Shown: one piece after another, positions 29,128 to 37,429 of the stretch | Layout of the letters: every line of letters begins with the position of its first letter | Numbering within the stretch: position 1 is the first letter of the stretch | DNA from: Primorskyibacter marinus | GTDB taxonomy: Bacteria > Pseudomonadota > Alphaproteobacteria > Rhodobacterales > Rhodobacteraceae | Length of the DNA stretch: 64,000 nucleotides | Direction of reading: 5' to 3' | NCBI RefSeq assembly: GCF_003313245.1 | Contig: NZ_QJSD01000001.1 | Coordinates: forward strand, 186,001-250,000 | Position numbers and translations under genes: made by a program | The notes under the pieces: generated by a model | Seen by the model: only the letters and a program-made list of their open reading frames with translations | Told to the model about the DNA's origin: nothing | The model's database searches: none

Positions 29128-30309
29128 TTACGAGACGGCGAAACGCAGAAGCTTGATCGCGGCAAAATCGCTGACATCGCCGCCGACACGCTTGGTGGCA
29201 TAGAACAGCACATGCGGCTTGGCCGAGAACGGATCACGCAGGACACGCAGATCTGGACGTTCGGCGACGGTGTAGCCAGTGCCGAAATCGCCAAAGGCAA
29301 TCGCATCGGCACCCGAACCCACATCGGGCATGTCCTCGGCAATCAGCACGCGGTATCCCAACAGGCGCGCAGGCTCTGCCGCCGCCAGTCCGTCAGACCA
29401 CAGAAACCGGCCATCGGCATCCTTGAGTTTGCGCACCAGACCGGCGGTCTTGGAGTTCATGACAAAAGTCGCGTTGGCGCGGTATTCCGCCCCCAGCGAA
29501 TAGACCAGATCGATAAGCGCGTCAGCGCCTGCAAACCCACCATCGGCACCGGTCGGCACATAGCCGATATTGCCCCAGCTCCAGACGTCATTGTCGACGG
29601 TGGGGTGGCTCAGAAAACCGGTGGGTTTGTCATTGCCGTCACCGCTGATAAAGGCGGCAGCCTCGGCACGGGCGAACTTGTCGGCGATCCGGCCAGCCAG
29701 CCAGCCCTCGATGTCGAATGCGGCATCATCCAGCAGACGCTGCGACGCTTTGGGCAGAGCCGACAGCTCGTGCAGCGGAATGGCGATGCGGTCGACAATC
29801 GGCGTGCCCGTTTCGGTCGAAGGCCCGGCTTCGGACGCCCAGCCCGCCCCCATCTCTGTGGTGTCGATCAGCACATCGTAGGACGTTGCCTCGACATTCA
29901 CCACATTGGCGATCGCCCGGATAGATGCCGTGGTCGCAAGCACCGAATTGACCGAGGCAGAAGTCACCGGATCGACAAGATAGCCGCCATCGCCGTTGAC
30001 GGCTGTGGACATCGCCTTGCCTTCAAATTCCAGGCCGCGAAGCCCATCGTCATCGCCCGACCGCAAATAGGCATTGAATGCCTTCTGGTGCGGCACCTCG
30101 ACATCGGCCGAAGTGGCCAGTGCGGGACGGTAGGCAGTGTGAGATTTACGATCAAGCATGGTCAGTCGCTCTTCCTGTTGTTGAAGCCGTGCGGACATGT
30201 CGTCCTGAAAGGTTTTGAAATCCCCGACAAAACCCGCGATTGCGGATTTTACCTGGGTGACCGGAGACAGATCTTCCCCGGTCCGAGAGGTCGTCTCGGT
30301 CTTGCTCAT
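29128..30309 (-). CDS. GTA g5: HK97-type major capsid protein
   Basis: A 393-residue major capsid protein. Residues 1-70 form a charged coiled coil (FKTFQDDMSARLQQQEERL), the delta/scaffold part removed by the protease in the family; the HK97 fold follows (FEGKAMSTAVNGDGGYLV, GWASEAGPSTETGTP, AAFISGDGNDKPTGFL, NATFVMNSKTAGLVRKLKD, ADAIAFGDFGTGYTV). The start 30309 (MSKTETTSRTG) is chosen because the longer frame upstream encodes low-complexity shadow sequence. It lies 28 bp after the protease gene. Confidence 0.95.
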   Translation of the reverse strand: MSKTETTSRTGEDLSPVTQVKSAIAGFVGDFKTFQDDMSARLQQQEERLTMLDRKSHTAYRPALATSADVEVPHQKAFNAYLRSGDDDGLRGLEFEGKAMSTAVNGDGGYLVDPVTSASVNSVLATTASIRAIANVVNVEATSYDVLIDTTEMGAGWASEAGPSTETGTPIVDRIAIPLHELSALPKASQRLLDDAAFDIEGWLAGRIADKFARAEAAAFISGDGNDKPTGFLSHPTVDNDVWSWGNIGYVPTGADGGFAGADALIDLVYSLGAEYRANATFVMNSKTAGLVRKLKDADGRFLWSDGLAAAEPARLLGYRVLIAEDMPDVGSGADAIAFGDFGTGYTVAERPDLRVLRDPFSAKPHVLFYATKRVGGDVSDFAAIKLLRFAVS

Positions 30310-30337
30310 GGCATTGGTCCCGTGATGGCGTGGCGCG

Positions 30338-30892
30338 TCAGTCGCGCGCCAGGTTGCGGCGCGCGCCCTCCAGCGCCTGCGCCAATTCACGCAGCATGGC
30401 TTCGGCCGGGGCATCGCCCTTGGCCGCCACGCGCGCACTGGGCAGCATCGGGAACGTCACAAGCGAGACCTCCCAAAGCTCCAGTTCCGTCAGAAGCCGC
30501 TGGCCCCTGTCATTCTTCGTGGCTTTCAGCGTGCGGTAGCCAATCGAAAGCCCGTCAATGGCCCCCGCCGCGATCAGCGCCGCCGCTTCACGGCCCTTCT
30601 GCGTGCTGTCCAGCAGTCGGCCCTTGACGAACAGCCCGCGACCGTCCTCGCGCACCTCGTCCCAGATCCCGATGGGCGTCGCCGGATCGTGCTGCCACAG
30701 CATCTTCACCGCGCGGCGTTCCTCGAGCATGCGCTTCAGAGATGCTTTGTACGCGCCCGCCTCCACCACATCACCGCCCTGATCGCAGGCTCCGAACAGC
30801 GAGGCGTAACCCTCGATGCGACTGCTATCCGTCACCGAGACTTCCGTCTCAAAACGGCAGAATTTCTGTTCCAATCCGTAGTCCGTCTGCAT
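30338..30892 (-). CDS. GTA g4: HK97-family prohead protease
   Basis: A 184-residue prohead protease that trims the capsid protein during maturation. The catalytic pair fits the family: His in MLWQHDPATPIG and Ser in IDGLSIGYR; RIEGYASLFG and LWEVSLVTFPMLPSA are further hallmarks. The ATG at 30892 (MQTDYGLEQ) is preceded by GGAAGGA at proper spacing and is preferred over two ATGs upstream. Confidence 0.93.
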   Translation of the reverse strand: MQTDYGLEQKFCRFETEVSVTDSSRIEGYASLFGACDQGGDVVEAGAYKASLKRMLEERRAVKMLWQHDPATPIGIWDEVREDGRGLFVKGRLLDSTQKGREAAALIAAGAIDGLSIGYRTLKATKNDRGQRLLTELELWEVSLVTFPMLPSARVAAKGDAPAEAMLRELAQALEGARRNLARD

Positions 30893-30924
30893 GTCTTGTC
30901 CTTCCATCATCTCGAAAACCCGGA

Positions 30925-31146
30925 TCAGGGTGCCGCCGCCAGAAGGCCCTGTACCGCCTGTGCCAGGATCACGCCCACCACGCCATAGACCGCCAGCCAC
31001 AACCGTCGTTCCAGCCGCTCCATCAACATTTCGATCTTGTCGATCCGTCGATTTGCTGCCTCGAATTGCATCCGCGCCATGCGCTCATGCGCTTCCAGTT
31101 TCAACGAGGGCGCGCAGTCGAATGGCAGACCTCGGCTATCAGCCAT
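30925..31146 (-). CDS. GTA g3.5: head formation protein
   Basis: A 73-residue protein of the RCAP_rcc01685-type GTA head formation family. An amphipathic charged helix (LKLEAHERMARMQFEAANRRIDKIEMLMERL) is visible in parts such as RRIDKIEMLMERLERRLW, followed by one hydrophobic helix (LAVYGVVGVILAQAVQGLL). It overlaps the portal stop by 8 bp. Confidence 0.88.
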   Translation of the reverse strand: MADSRGLPFDCAPSLKLEAHERMARMQFEAANRRIDKIEMLMERLERRLWLAVYGVVGVILAQAVQGLLAAAP

Positions 31147-32347
31147 TGGCCTCGTCCTCCGTCAGTGCGGGCAGACCTAACATGGCCCGTTTCTCGGCAA
31201 CGGTCAGAAACTCGGCCGCTGTGACACGACCCCATTGCGCATCACGTTCTGCACTCAACGCAGGCACTTGGTCCAGGTCGGGCTTGAGCTCGAACGTCTC
31301 GCCGATATGTGCGCCCAGCCAGCCGCTCAGCGCCCCGGCCACCCGCATTGCCAGCGGCAGAACCGTCAGCCGATAGAACGCCCGGTTGGCCTCTTGGTAA
31401 TTTGCATAGGTCGCATCACCCGGTATCCCCATCAGCATCGGCGGCACCCCGAAGGCCAACGCAATTTCCCGCGCGGCACTTTCCTTGGTCTTCTGGAATT
31501 CCATATCCGAGGGGCTGAACCCCATCGGCTTCCAGTCCAGCCCGCCTTCCAGCAGCATCGGCCGCCCGGCATTGCGCGCGCCCTGGTGATAGCTTTCCAT
31601 CTCGCTCACCAACCGATCGTATTGATCCGGCGCAAGGCTGCCCTGCCCCTCCGCGCCCTTGTAGACAATCGCACCCGAAGGCCGCGCGGCATTGTCCAGC
31701 AGCGCCTTGGACCAGCGCGAGGCGCTGTTATGCACGTCCAGCGCCATCGCGGCCGCCTGCATCGGGCTAAGCCCGTAATGGTCGTCCTGCGGATGAAAGC
31801 TCTTGATATGGCAGATGGGGGAAACCGGCCCCGTGGCATCAAACCGGTGCTTGCGCCCGCCGACCGCGTATTCGTACCCCACAGGCCAGCCATCCGGTCC
31901 GGGGATCACCGACAGTCTGTCAGACCGCAGCACATGCAGTTCCGCCAGTTCGCCCAGATCGGTTTGCACCGCCTCGACATAGCCATTGCCCGACAGCAGG
32001 ATCTGGCCATAAAGCGCCTCCAGCAGCTCTGCGCGGCGCTGCGCCGGGTTCGGCGCGGACAGCAGCGCCAGCACCGGATGGCTTTCATAGCGTCGTTCCG
32101 CGTCCTGTAGCACCAACGGCAAGGCCGCTGCGGCCTCGGCAATCAGCTTCACCGCGCGGAACCCGATCGGGTTGCCGGCAAAGCCTGTGCGCGTCAAGGA
32201 CACCGTGTCGCGCGGGCTCCAGGCCACGCGGCCATTGCCCTGCATGGCAATCACCCGACCCACCGCGCTCGCCTTGGCCTCGGGGGCCGCAGGCGCTTTT
32301 GCCGGGGCCGATACTGCCTGGCTCTTGCGCATGAAATCAAATACCAT
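31139..32347 (-). CDS. GTA g3: phage portal protein
   Basis: A 402-residue HK97-type portal, the dodecameric ring through which DNA enters the head. Motifs: NPIGFRAVKLIAEAAAALP, LYGQILLSGNGYVEAV, DHYGLSPMQAAAMALD, MLLEGGLDWKPMGFSPSDMEF and FGVPPMLMGIPGDATYANYQEANRAFY, the last being the portal hallmark. GAGGAGC lies 8 bases before the ATG. Confidence 0.95.
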   Translation of the reverse strand: MVFDFMRKSQAVSAPAKAPAAPEAKASAVGRVIAMQGNGRVAWSPRDTVSLTRTGFAGNPIGFRAVKLIAEAAAALPLVLQDAERRYESHPVLALLSAPNPAQRRAELLEALYGQILLSGNGYVEAVQTDLGELAELHVLRSDRLSVIPGPDGWPVGYEYAVGGRKHRFDATGPVSPICHIKSFHPQDDHYGLSPMQAAAMALDVHNSASRWSKALLDNAARPSGAIVYKGAEGQGSLAPDQYDRLVSEMESYHQGARNAGRPMLLEGGLDWKPMGFSPSDMEFQKTKESAAREIALAFGVPPMLMGIPGDATYANYQEANRAFYRLTVLPLAMRVAGALSGWLGAHIGETFELKPDLDQVPALSAERDAQWGRVTAAEFLTVAEKRAMLGLPALTEDEANG

Positions 32348-32549
32348 CGTGTGATGCTCCTCGTTTCACCTGTGCCGTGCAGACAAGCCGCGATCCCTCG
32401 GATCACGCTGTTTCGCGCGGCCCGTCCTGCCTGCCTGCCACTCTGGCTGTCTGTCCGTCTTGCTGTCAGTCTGACGAGGTTGCCCGCCGCCGTTGAAACC
32501 AATCTAGGCTTTAATGGTTAAGGTCGCTTAACCACTGCGTTCGCACCCC

Positions 32550-33962
32550 CTAAAGCGCGCGCAACTGCGGTTTGCGCCAGCCCGCCGCCGGTTGGATCAT
32601 GCCCTCTGTCAACGCCCAGACCAGCGCATCCACGCGGTCCGGCGATCCCTTGCCCTGATAGCCCTGCAAGGTCATGCGGCACATCTGGTCCTCCAGATCG
32701 CCAAGGCCGCGCAGGTGGCTGACGCGCCCCTGCTCATACAAAGCCGCGACAGGCTCGGCCCGTGCGATCTTGCCTTTCGCGGCATGAACCTTCGTCACCG
32801 GCACCAACGGATCGACCTGCCGGATCACCTGTTCGACCATGTCGCCGCCCTGGTTGACCTCGGCCACCAGACGATCAGCCCCCCAATGCTCCATGCAAGT
32901 AATCGCGGCGCGCGCCCATGTCATCGGGCTGGCCGCGCGCACGCTGGCATCTTCCAGCACCACGGCGCGCCAATCCTGCACCGGCCCCTGCATGTTCACA
33001 CCGATCGCCACGATCCCGCATTCGTCAGAGCCCGCATGGCCACTGACCGGTGGATCGACCGCGACCAGCACCCGGTCGAACGCGCCCGCCTTGTCGATCC
33101 GCACCTCATCCAGCACGGCATGCGTCCACAACGCGCCTTCCTCGTCTTCCATCAACACGCCGTCCAGTTCCTGCCGCCCCAGCCGCGTCCCGGCATAGCG
33201 CGCCCGCACCTCGGCCAGAAAACTATCCGCCAAATTGGCACGGTTCGCCTCAGTGGGCGCATGGCTGACAACGGTCGAGTCCAATTTCAACAACTGCTTG
33301 AGCACACCCACATTGCGCGGCGTCGTCGTCACGCATTGCTGCGGACACTCCCCCAAACGCAAACCGAATTGCAGCATGTCCCAGGTGTCCTGCGCGCGTT
33401 TCCACTTGGCCAACTCATCCACCCAGGCGGCATCGAATTGCGGCCCGCGCAGCGATTCAGGCTCATGCGCGGAAAAGGCCATCGCTTCGGCCCCGTTCGG
33501 CCAGATCAGCGTGCGCCGGCCACCGTGCCATTCAGGCTGTCGGTCCGGGGGTGAACAGGCCAGAATGCCGCTTTCACCAAACACCATCACTTCGCGCACC
33601 TGATCCAAAGTTTCGCCGACCAGCGCCACGCGTTTCGCCCGGCCGGGATCGCGCGGACGCGACCCCTCTACCATGGACCGGACCCATTCGGACCCGGCGC
33701 GCGTCTTGCCCGCGCCGCGCCCGCCCAGAATGACCCAGGACCGCCAATCCCCCACCGGCGGCAATTGATGGTCCAGCGCCCAGAACTCGAAAATGTAAGG
33801 GAGAGCCAGAAGCTCTCCCTCGGTCATATCGTTCAGGAACTCATTCCTCACGGCAGCATCTGCGCAAGCGATCCAGGCGGCACCCGATCTCAGATCGGGC
33901 GGCGTCGAAATCGATCGCGTAATCCCGGACAATTCCGGCTCTGTCTCGTTGTGCTTTTGCAA
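32550..33962 (-). CDS. GTA g2: large terminase subunit
   Basis: Packaging motor: ATPase and nuclease. Walker A GGRGAGKTR at about 80-88, a Walker B region ending AAWVDELAKW, and a nuclease-type acidic cluster starting VAVDPPVSG. The end of the frame, 470 residues from 33962, includes a region (AAWIACADAAVRNEFLNDM) that resembles other GTA terminases. The frame therefore probably starts within g1 and overlaps it by up to 122 bp; a shorter start at 33827 (MTEGELLALP) is possible. No ribosome-binding site decides between them. It is followed by 202 bp without a gene before the portal. Confidence 0.9.
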   Translation of the reverse strand: MQKHNETEPELSGITRSISTPPDLRSGAAWIACADAAVRNEFLNDMTEGELLALPYIFEFWALDHQLPPVGDWRSWVILGGRGAGKTRAGSEWVRSMVEGSRPRDPGRAKRVALVGETLDQVREVMVFGESGILACSPPDRQPEWHGGRRTLIWPNGAEAMAFSAHEPESLRGPQFDAAWVDELAKWKRAQDTWDMLQFGLRLGECPQQCVTTTPRNVGVLKQLLKLDSTVVSHAPTEANRANLADSFLAEVRARYAGTRLGRQELDGVLMEDEEGALWTHAVLDEVRIDKAGAFDRVLVAVDPPVSGHAGSDECGIVAIGVNMQGPVQDWRAVVLEDASVRAASPMTWARAAITCMEHWGADRLVAEVNQGGDMVEQVIRQVDPLVPVTKVHAAKGKIARAEPVAALYEQGRVSHLRGLGDLEDQMCRMTLQGYQGKGSPDRVDALVWALTEGMIQPAAGWRKPQLRAL

Positions 33963-34170
33963 GTTGCGCCTCCGTTTCGCTGGCAGCCTTCAACATGGAT
34001 CTCACATATGCGAGTATCTTCAGGCCCTCTGTTTCCGTTCCGACTTCCCCGGCGCGGACCCGTTGCCTCAGATCCTGCAAATCTTTTCGTGCTTCCCGAA
34101 GCTCTTCGCGGACCTCGCGGGCCACGTTTTCCAATTCGGCAAACCCTTCTTCCGGGGTAATAAGTGTCAT
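33841..34170 (-). CDS. GTA g1: small terminase-like subunit
   Basis: A 109-residue helical, highly charged protein: MTLITPEEGFAELENVAREV at the start, long coiled helix (EARKDLQDLRQRVRAGEVG), then LKILAYVRSMLKAASETEAQLAKAQRDRAG seen in parts such as AYVRSMLKAASETE. It is in the position of GTA g1, the small terminase. Start 34170 is preferred; GAGAGG lies 11 bases upstream. The frame stays open to 34323 but that part runs across the terminator hairpin. Confidence 0.85.
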   Translation of the reverse strand: MTLITPEEGFAELENVAREVREELREARKDLQDLRQRVRAGEVGTETEGLKILAYVRSMLKAASETEAQLAKAQRDRAGIVRDYAIDFDAARSEIGCRLDRLRRCCREE

Positions 34171-34213
34171 GTGCTCGATGACCTCTCGATTGAGTGATCC
34201 TCCGCCCGAACCG

Positions 34214-34253
34214 CATGAAAAAACGGCCACCGGGGTCACCCCCGGGGCCGTTC
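34214..34253 (-). terminator. strong intrinsic terminator in the GTA leader
   Basis: On the minus strand AACGGCC-CCGGGG, a GTGA loop, then CCCCGG-T-GGCCGTT (a 13-bp stem with one bulge) and TTTTTT. It points towards g1, whose ATG is only 43 bp downstream, and lies well past the separate mltG terminator. It is therefore in the leader of the GTA operon or ends a short transcript from its promoter. A-tract orientation excludes a plus-strand terminator. Confidence 0.85.
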
Positions 34254-34271
34254 GCCCACCTGTTCCAGCAT
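34236..34271 (-). CDS. possible 11-codon leader peptide overlapping the GTA leader terminator
   Basis: A short frame MLEQVGERPRG begins upstream of the hairpin, runs through its 5' arm and stops (TGA) in the loop. Ribosomes on it would melt the 5' arm and could prevent termination. The ribosome-binding site is weak (AGGTTGTGG), and such short frames are common by chance, so this is a hypothesis. Confidence 0.2.
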   Translation of the reverse strand: MLEQVGERPRG

Positions 34272-34344
34272 GCCACAACCTATACGGGAGATCGTTCGCA
34301 GAGTCAAACCTAAACACGCCCAAAAGATTCCGTAAGTAATTGTA

Positions 34345-34373
34345 TATAAAGGTTAATAACCGCTCCCCCTCAA
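34345..34373 (-). promoter_or_regulatory. predicted promoter of the GTA structural operon
   Basis: On the minus strand TTGAGG (-35, 34373-34368) and TTTATA (-10, 34350-34345) are 17 bases apart in an AT-richer patch between mltG and g1. It would give a leader of about 165 nt that carries the terminator described above. Confidence 0.45.
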
Positions 34374-34422
34374 CCTGAGCATAACGTGAAAACCATCGCT
34401 TTTCGCCATTTTTCGGACAAAG

Positions 34423-34461
34423 GAAAAAGGCGGCGCCACCCCCAAGGATAGCCCCGCCTTC
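34423..34461 (-). terminator. Rho-independent terminator after mltG
   Basis: On the minus strand AAGGCGG-GGC pairs with GC-GCCGCCTT around a loop of about 14 bases, followed by TTTTTCC. It lies 46 bp past the mltG stop. Confidence 0.8.
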
Positions 34462-34506
34462 TAAATCAAGTGATTAACTTTTTCGAAACCACACCGCGCG
34501 GTGGCG

Positions 34507-35664
34507 TTACTGATTGCGCTGCGCCTCCAGCGCACGGTAAGCCGCCACGTTGCGATTATGTTCGTCCAGCGTCACCGCGAAGTTGTGACCATCGGCCGGA
34601 TTGAGCGTGCGCGCGACAAAATAGATGAAGTCCGTATCCGACGGGTTGAGTGCCGCCACGATGCTGGCACGTCCCGGATTGGCGATCGGCGTCGGCGGCA
34701 GACCCTTGATGACATAGGTGTTCCACGGCGTCTCGCGGTCCAGTTCCGACCGACGCAACCCGCGCCCCAGCACGCCTTTGCCTTCGGTCACGCCATAGAT
34801 GACCGTCGGGTCGGTTTGCAGCGGCATGTCCGCGCGCAGCCGGTTGGTAAAGACCGAGGCAACCTGTCCGCGCTCTTCAGCATTGCCCGTCTCTTTCTCG
34901 ATGATCGAGGCAAGGATCAACGCCTCTTCCGGCGTTTCCAGCGGCAGATCATCGGCGCGGTTCGCCCAGGCATCGGCAAGGATTGCGTCCTGTGCGCCCT
35001 GCATCCGGGCGATCACCGAATCCAGCGTATCGCCGGGCTGAACCTCATAGCTGTCGGGCGCAAGACTGCCTTCTGCCGGAACCTCTGCCTCGCCCTCCAG
35101 CAGGTCCAGCGACGCCAATTCCTGCACCACCTGCCAACTGGTCACGCCTTCGGCCAGCGCAACGCGGTACCGGGTGTCGTCCTTTTCGCGCATCTCGGCA
35201 TAAACCGGATTGGTCTCTGCATCGCCGGGCGCAAACTTTGCCCGTTCGGAATAGCGGCCACTGGCCGGATCAAGCTCTCGCACCTGGATTTCCGCCGCAG
35301 TCACGCCGATGCGGTAAACAATCTCTGTCCCGCAGGTGCTGGCACCGCCACGGGTCACGATATCGACAATTTCTGCCATCGACGCGCCTTCCGGCACCAG
35401 AAAACTGCCCGCTTTCAGGTCTTGCGCCTTGTCCATGTAATCCGCGCCGATCCGCAGAATCGCCCCGCTTGTGACGGCCCCCTGACCTTCCAGATTGCGC
35501 GACACAGCGCGCAGGTTGGTCCCACGTTCGACCTGCACGCAGATTGCCTGCTCCAGCGGACCTTCGGACAGATATTGCGACCGCCCCCACATCACCACGC
35601 CCCCGGCCAGAAACAGCAAAACGACGAAGAACGTCAGCGCGTTAGACGCGATATGGCGCCACAT
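34507..35664 (-). CDS. mltG: endolytic murein transglycosylase MltG
   Basis: Inner-membrane lytic transglycosylase that cuts nascent peptidoglycan strands and limits their length. The 385-residue protein has one N-terminal membrane helix (residues 8-27), a LysM-like part, and the YceG domain with the catalytic Glu in LASIIEKETG, followed by VFTNRLRADMPLQTDPTVIYG and the C-terminal PPTPIANPG. The start at 35664 abuts the fabF stop (shared base), so it is translated with the fatty-acid genes. Confidence 0.95.
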   Translation of the reverse strand: MWRHIASNALTFFVVLLFLAGGVVMWGRSQYLSEGPLEQAICVQVERGTNLRAVSRNLEGQGAVTSGAILRIGADYMDKAQDLKAGSFLVPEGASMAEIVDIVTRGGASTCGTEIVYRIGVTAAEIQVRELDPASGRYSERAKFAPGDAETNPVYAEMREKDDTRYRVALAEGVTSWQVVQELASLDLLEGEAEVPAEGSLAPDSYEVQPGDTLDSVIARMQGAQDAILADAWANRADDLPLETPEEALILASIIEKETGNAEERGQVASVFTNRLRADMPLQTDPTVIYGVTEGKGVLGRGLRRSELDRETPWNTYVIKGLPPTPIANPGRASIVAALNPSDTDFIYFVARTLNPADGHNFAVTLDEHNRNVAAYRALEAQRNQ

Positions 35665-36923
35665 CAGTCGACCTTTCTGAAGATCACGCTGGCATTGGTG
35701 CCGCCAAAGCCGAAGCTGTTGGACAGGGCCACGTTGATCTTGCGCTCGCGCTTGGCGTTGGGGGCAAGGTCCACCTTCGTTTCCACCGCCGGATTGTCGA
35801 GGTTGATCGTCGGCGGTGCCACCTGATCACGGATCGCGAGAATCGAGAAGATCGCCTCGATCGCGCCAGCAGCACCCAGCAGGTGCCCGGTCATCGACTT
35901 GGTCGAGGACATGGTGACCTTGTCTGCGGCATCGCCCATCATGCGCTCTACCGCGCCCAATTCGATCTTGTCCGCCATCGTACTGGTGCCATGCGCGTTG
36001 ATATAATCAATATCGGACGGTTGCAGCCCGGCCTTTTTCAGCGCCATGCGCATGCAGCGTTCCGCGCCGTCGCCATCCTCTGACGGCGCGGTGATGTGAT
36101 AGGCGTCGCCCGACAGACCGTAACCGATCACCTCGGCATAGATCTTGGCACCGCGCGCCTTGGCGTGTTCGTATTCTTCCAGCACCACGATGCCAGACCC
36201 TTCGCCCATGACAAACCCGTCGCTATCGACATCATAGGGGCGGCTAGCCTTTGTGGGTTCATCGCTGCGCTTGGTGGACAGCGCCTTGCAAGCGTTGAAA
36301 CCGGCGATACCGATCTCCGAGATCGACGCCTCGGCCCCGCCGGCGATCATCACATCGGCATCGTCGTCGCGGATCAGCCTGGCTGCATCGCCGATCGCAT
36401 GCGCACCAGTGGAACAGGCCGTCACAACCGAATGGTTCGGCCCACGGAATCCGTAACGAATGCTGACCTGACCCGAGATCAGATTGATCAGCGCCCCCGG
36501 AACAAAGAACGGCGACACGCGCCGCGGCCCGCGGTCCCGCAGAACCAAGGCCGTCTCGGCGATGGAGTTCAGCCCGCCAATGCCGGATCCGATCAGAACG
36601 CCGGTCCGATCCAGTTCCGCCCGATCATCCGGGGTCCAGCCCGCATCTTCGACAGCCTGCGCCGCTGCGGCAATACCGTAAAGGATGAACGTATCGACCT
36701 TGCGCTGGTCTTTTGGTGCCATCCAGTCATCTGGATTGAACGTACCGTCGGTTCCATCACCATGCGGCACTTCGCAGGCATAGTCAGTTGCCAGATGGCT
36801 GGCATCGAACCGCGAGATCTTCCCCGCACCCGATTGCCCATCCAGAATGCGTCTCCAACTTTCCTCGACCCCGCTGGCCAAGGGGGTGACAAGGCCAAGT
36901 CCTGTGACAACAACACGGCGCAT
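35664..36923 (-). CDS. fabF: beta-ketoacyl-ACP synthase II
   Basis: Condensing enzyme of type II fatty-acid synthesis. The 419-residue protein has the Cys-His-His triad in VTACSTGAHAIG, NAHGTSTMADK and KSMTGHLLGAAG, and ends with NSFGFGGTNASVIF. It lies between acpP and mltG; the order fabD-fabG-acpP-fabF-mltG is the standard fatty-acid cluster. A terminator and 270 bp separate it from acpP. Confidence 0.97.
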   Translation of the reverse strand: MRRVVVTGLGLVTPLASGVEESWRRILDGQSGAGKISRFDASHLATDYACEVPHGDGTDGTFNPDDWMAPKDQRKVDTFILYGIAAAAQAVEDAGWTPDDRAELDRTGVLIGSGIGGLNSIAETALVLRDRGPRRVSPFFVPGALINLISGQVSIRYGFRGPNHSVVTACSTGAHAIGDAARLIRDDDADVMIAGGAEASISEIGIAGFNACKALSTKRSDEPTKASRPYDVDSDGFVMGEGSGIVVLEEYEHAKARGAKIYAEVIGYGLSGDAYHITAPSEDGDGAERCMRMALKKAGLQPSDIDYINAHGTSTMADKIELGAVERMMGDAADKVTMSSTKSMTGHLLGAAGAIEAIFSILAIRDQVAPPTINLDNPAVETKVDLAPNAKRERKINVALSNSFGFGGTNASVIFRKVD

Positions 36924-37138
36924 TCGGTTGTCCTTCCATCAATTTCGTTCCTGCCGCTCTTACCCTGCATGCGGGCAAGGGGGCAAGACCGTCGGCTATC
37001 ACTTTGACAAAGTTCCGCACGGCCCGGCATGATCCTGCGCCCGCGACATCCCGCAAGCATCGCCCCAATTTGTGCCTTTATCGCCTGTCAGAAAGGCACC
37101 AATCACGGCTCCGCAGGTGCTTGTGCGACCCCACAAAC

Positions 37139-37167
37139 GAAAACGGCCCCCGTGACGGAGGCCGTTT
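37139..37167 (-). terminator. Rho-independent terminator after acpP
   Basis: On the minus strand AAACGGCC and GGCCGTTT make an 8-bp stem with an 11-base loop that can extend (CCG/CGG), followed by TCG after the T-run. It lies 25 bp past the acpP stop, so most acpP transcripts end before fabF. Confidence 0.75.
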
Positions 37168-37192
37168 GCGCTGTCTCTATGACTGTTGGGGC

Positions 37193-37429
37193 TCAGGCGT
37201 TGGCGTTGGAGATGAATCCAACCGCGTCGCCGAAGGTCTGAATGGTTTCCGCGGCGTCGTCGGGAATTTCGATGCCGAATTCCTCTTCGAAGGCCATGAC
37301 CAGTTCCACGGTATCAAGGCTGTCTGCGCCCAGATCGTCGATGAACGAGGCGTTGTCCACGACCTTGCTTTCCTCGACACCCAAGTGCTCTACCACGATC
37401 TTCTTAACGCGATCTGCGACGTCGCTCAT
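37193..37429 (-). CDS. acpP: acyl carrier protein
   Basis: Carries growing acyl chains on 4'-phosphopantetheine. The 78-residue acidic protein has the attachment serine at 37 in [11 protein letters not shown], as in E. coli ACP, and the usual helix pattern ([18 protein letters not shown]). It has its own promoter-like sequence upstream and terminator downstream, as expected for a very abundant protein. Confidence 0.98.
   Translation of the reverse strand: MSDVADRVKKIVVEHLGVEESKVVDNASFIDDLGADSLDTVELVMAFEEEFGIEIPDDAAETIQTFGDAVGFISNANA

Larger units (their letters stand above)
20129..34170 (-). mobile_element. RcGTA-type gene transfer agent structural cluster (g1-g15)
   Basis: Sixteen head-to-tail genes on the minus strand reproduce the RcGTA structural cluster in order: small terminase, large terminase, portal, head-formation protein (g3.5), prohead protease, capsid, two head-completion proteins, tail terminator (DUF3168), tail tube, tail chaperones, tape measure, distal tail protein, hub, NlpC/P60 peptidase and TIM-barrel tail-tip protein. 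All are intact, most overlap by 1-8 bp, and composition matches the host, as expected for a domesticated particle that packages random host DNA. There is no integrase, replication or lysis gene in the window. A separate set of GTA regulators and release genes would lie elsewhere. Confidence 0.95.
34171..34506. other. 336-bp intergenic leader between mltG and GTA g1
   Basis: Holds, from high to low coordinates, the mltG terminator (34461-34423), a promoter-like pair (34373-34345), a short leader frame and a second terminator (34253-34214). No independent gene of normal size was found. Confidence 0.6.

Noticed and set aside
28777-30627. 616-codon plus-strand open frame across the GTA capsid and protease
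   Set aside because: Shadow of the real minus-strand genes; crosses intergenic hairpins and has His/Arg-rich shadow composition.
20129-34170. Active prophage
   Set aside because: Gene set and order match the GTA structural cluster exactly; no integrase, repressor, replication or lysis genes and host-like composition.
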